DNA from: Desulfobacteraceae bacterium UBA2771
GTDB taxonomy: Bacteria; Desulfobacterota; Desulfobacteria; Desulfobacterales; Desulfosarcinaceae
Direction of reading: 5' to 3'
Assembly: GCA_002352605.1 (NCBI GenBank)
Contig: DEIP01000121.1
Location: 12,959 to 29,145, forward strand
Length of the DNA: 16,187 nucleotides
The notes below the pieces were generated by a model. The model searched no databases, had not been told where the DNA came from, and worked only from the letters and a program-made list of their open reading frames with translations. Shown in pieces: positions 16,043 to 16,187 of this stretch. Position numbers and translations under genes: made by a program. Within the stretch, counting starts at the first letter, position 1; each line of letters opens with the position of its first letter.

Positions 16043-16099
16043 ACGATCCTCACCGCCGGCCGCTGCCAAGAACAACCCCGTTGTTGCGGGTCGGATCGT
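16043..16099. repeat. Spaced inverted repeat upstream of the sigma-54 site
   Basis: ACGATCC (16043-16049) and GGATCGT (16093-16099) form 7-nt arms 43 nt apart, with a small AACAAC/GTTGTT hairpin between. It could hold an activator site for the sigma-54 promoter, but is short enough to be chance. Confidence 0.25.
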
Positions 16100-16187
16100 G
16101 AGTAATGACCTCTTTTTTAAAGATCTCCCGGATAGGAAGTCTAATAAACCGGATCGCGCCCTATGGTAGAAGAATCAAAAATTTGGC

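Noticed and set aside
16163..16187. Plus-strand ATG reading MVEESKIW to the window end
   Set aside because: Only eight codons visible and no properly spaced ribosome binding site; cannot be supported as a gene.

Overview
The window reads as chromosomal core DNA of a Gram-negative anaerobe of the Desulfobacterota (deltaproteobacterial) type. This is an inference from gene content and gene style: an RpoH-like sigma factor with an intact RpoH box, outer-membrane-type lipoproteins, Mrp, a UPF0280/ApbE-like protein, LapA, a secreted AMIN/Amidase_3 amidase, and a PilZ/HDOD/receiver signalling set. No database search was possible.

Layout. Eleven genes run on the minus strand from about 13370 down to 29 with short gaps or overlaps. 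In transcription order they are: rpoH-like sigma factor; a lipoprotein of about 15 TPR units; a DUF4292/LolB-like lipoprotein (ATGA overlap); Mrp ATPase; RimK-like ATP-grasp enzyme (2-nt gap); HD-domain dNTP triphosphohydrolase (14-nt overlap); UPF0280 protein; LapA-domain membrane protein; MutS; N-acetylmuramoyl-L-alanine amidase; and an enoyl-CoA hydratase. Divergent from rpoH lies tRNA-Arg(TCU) on the plus strand, closed by a strong intrinsic terminator. About 490 bp without a convincing gene follows, holding several hairpins and a 16-nt palindrome.

The right end holds a minus-strand signalling module: a PilZ protein behind a good sigma-54-type promoter, an HDOD gene overlapping its end, and a stand-alone CheY-like receiver. 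The HDOD gene is broken by three single-base indels, two of them extra bases in A5 tracts. It is either a very recent pseudogene or sequencing error, and this is the most concrete anomaly in the window.

Most genes are housekeeping: mismatch repair, nucleotide pool control, Fe-S cluster carriage, cell-wall turnover, envelope lipoproteins and heat-shock transcription. The least understood part is the tight Mrp / ATP-grasp / dNTPase / UPF0280 run, where two enzymes have no assigned substrate. I did not find a clearly new defence or mobile system.
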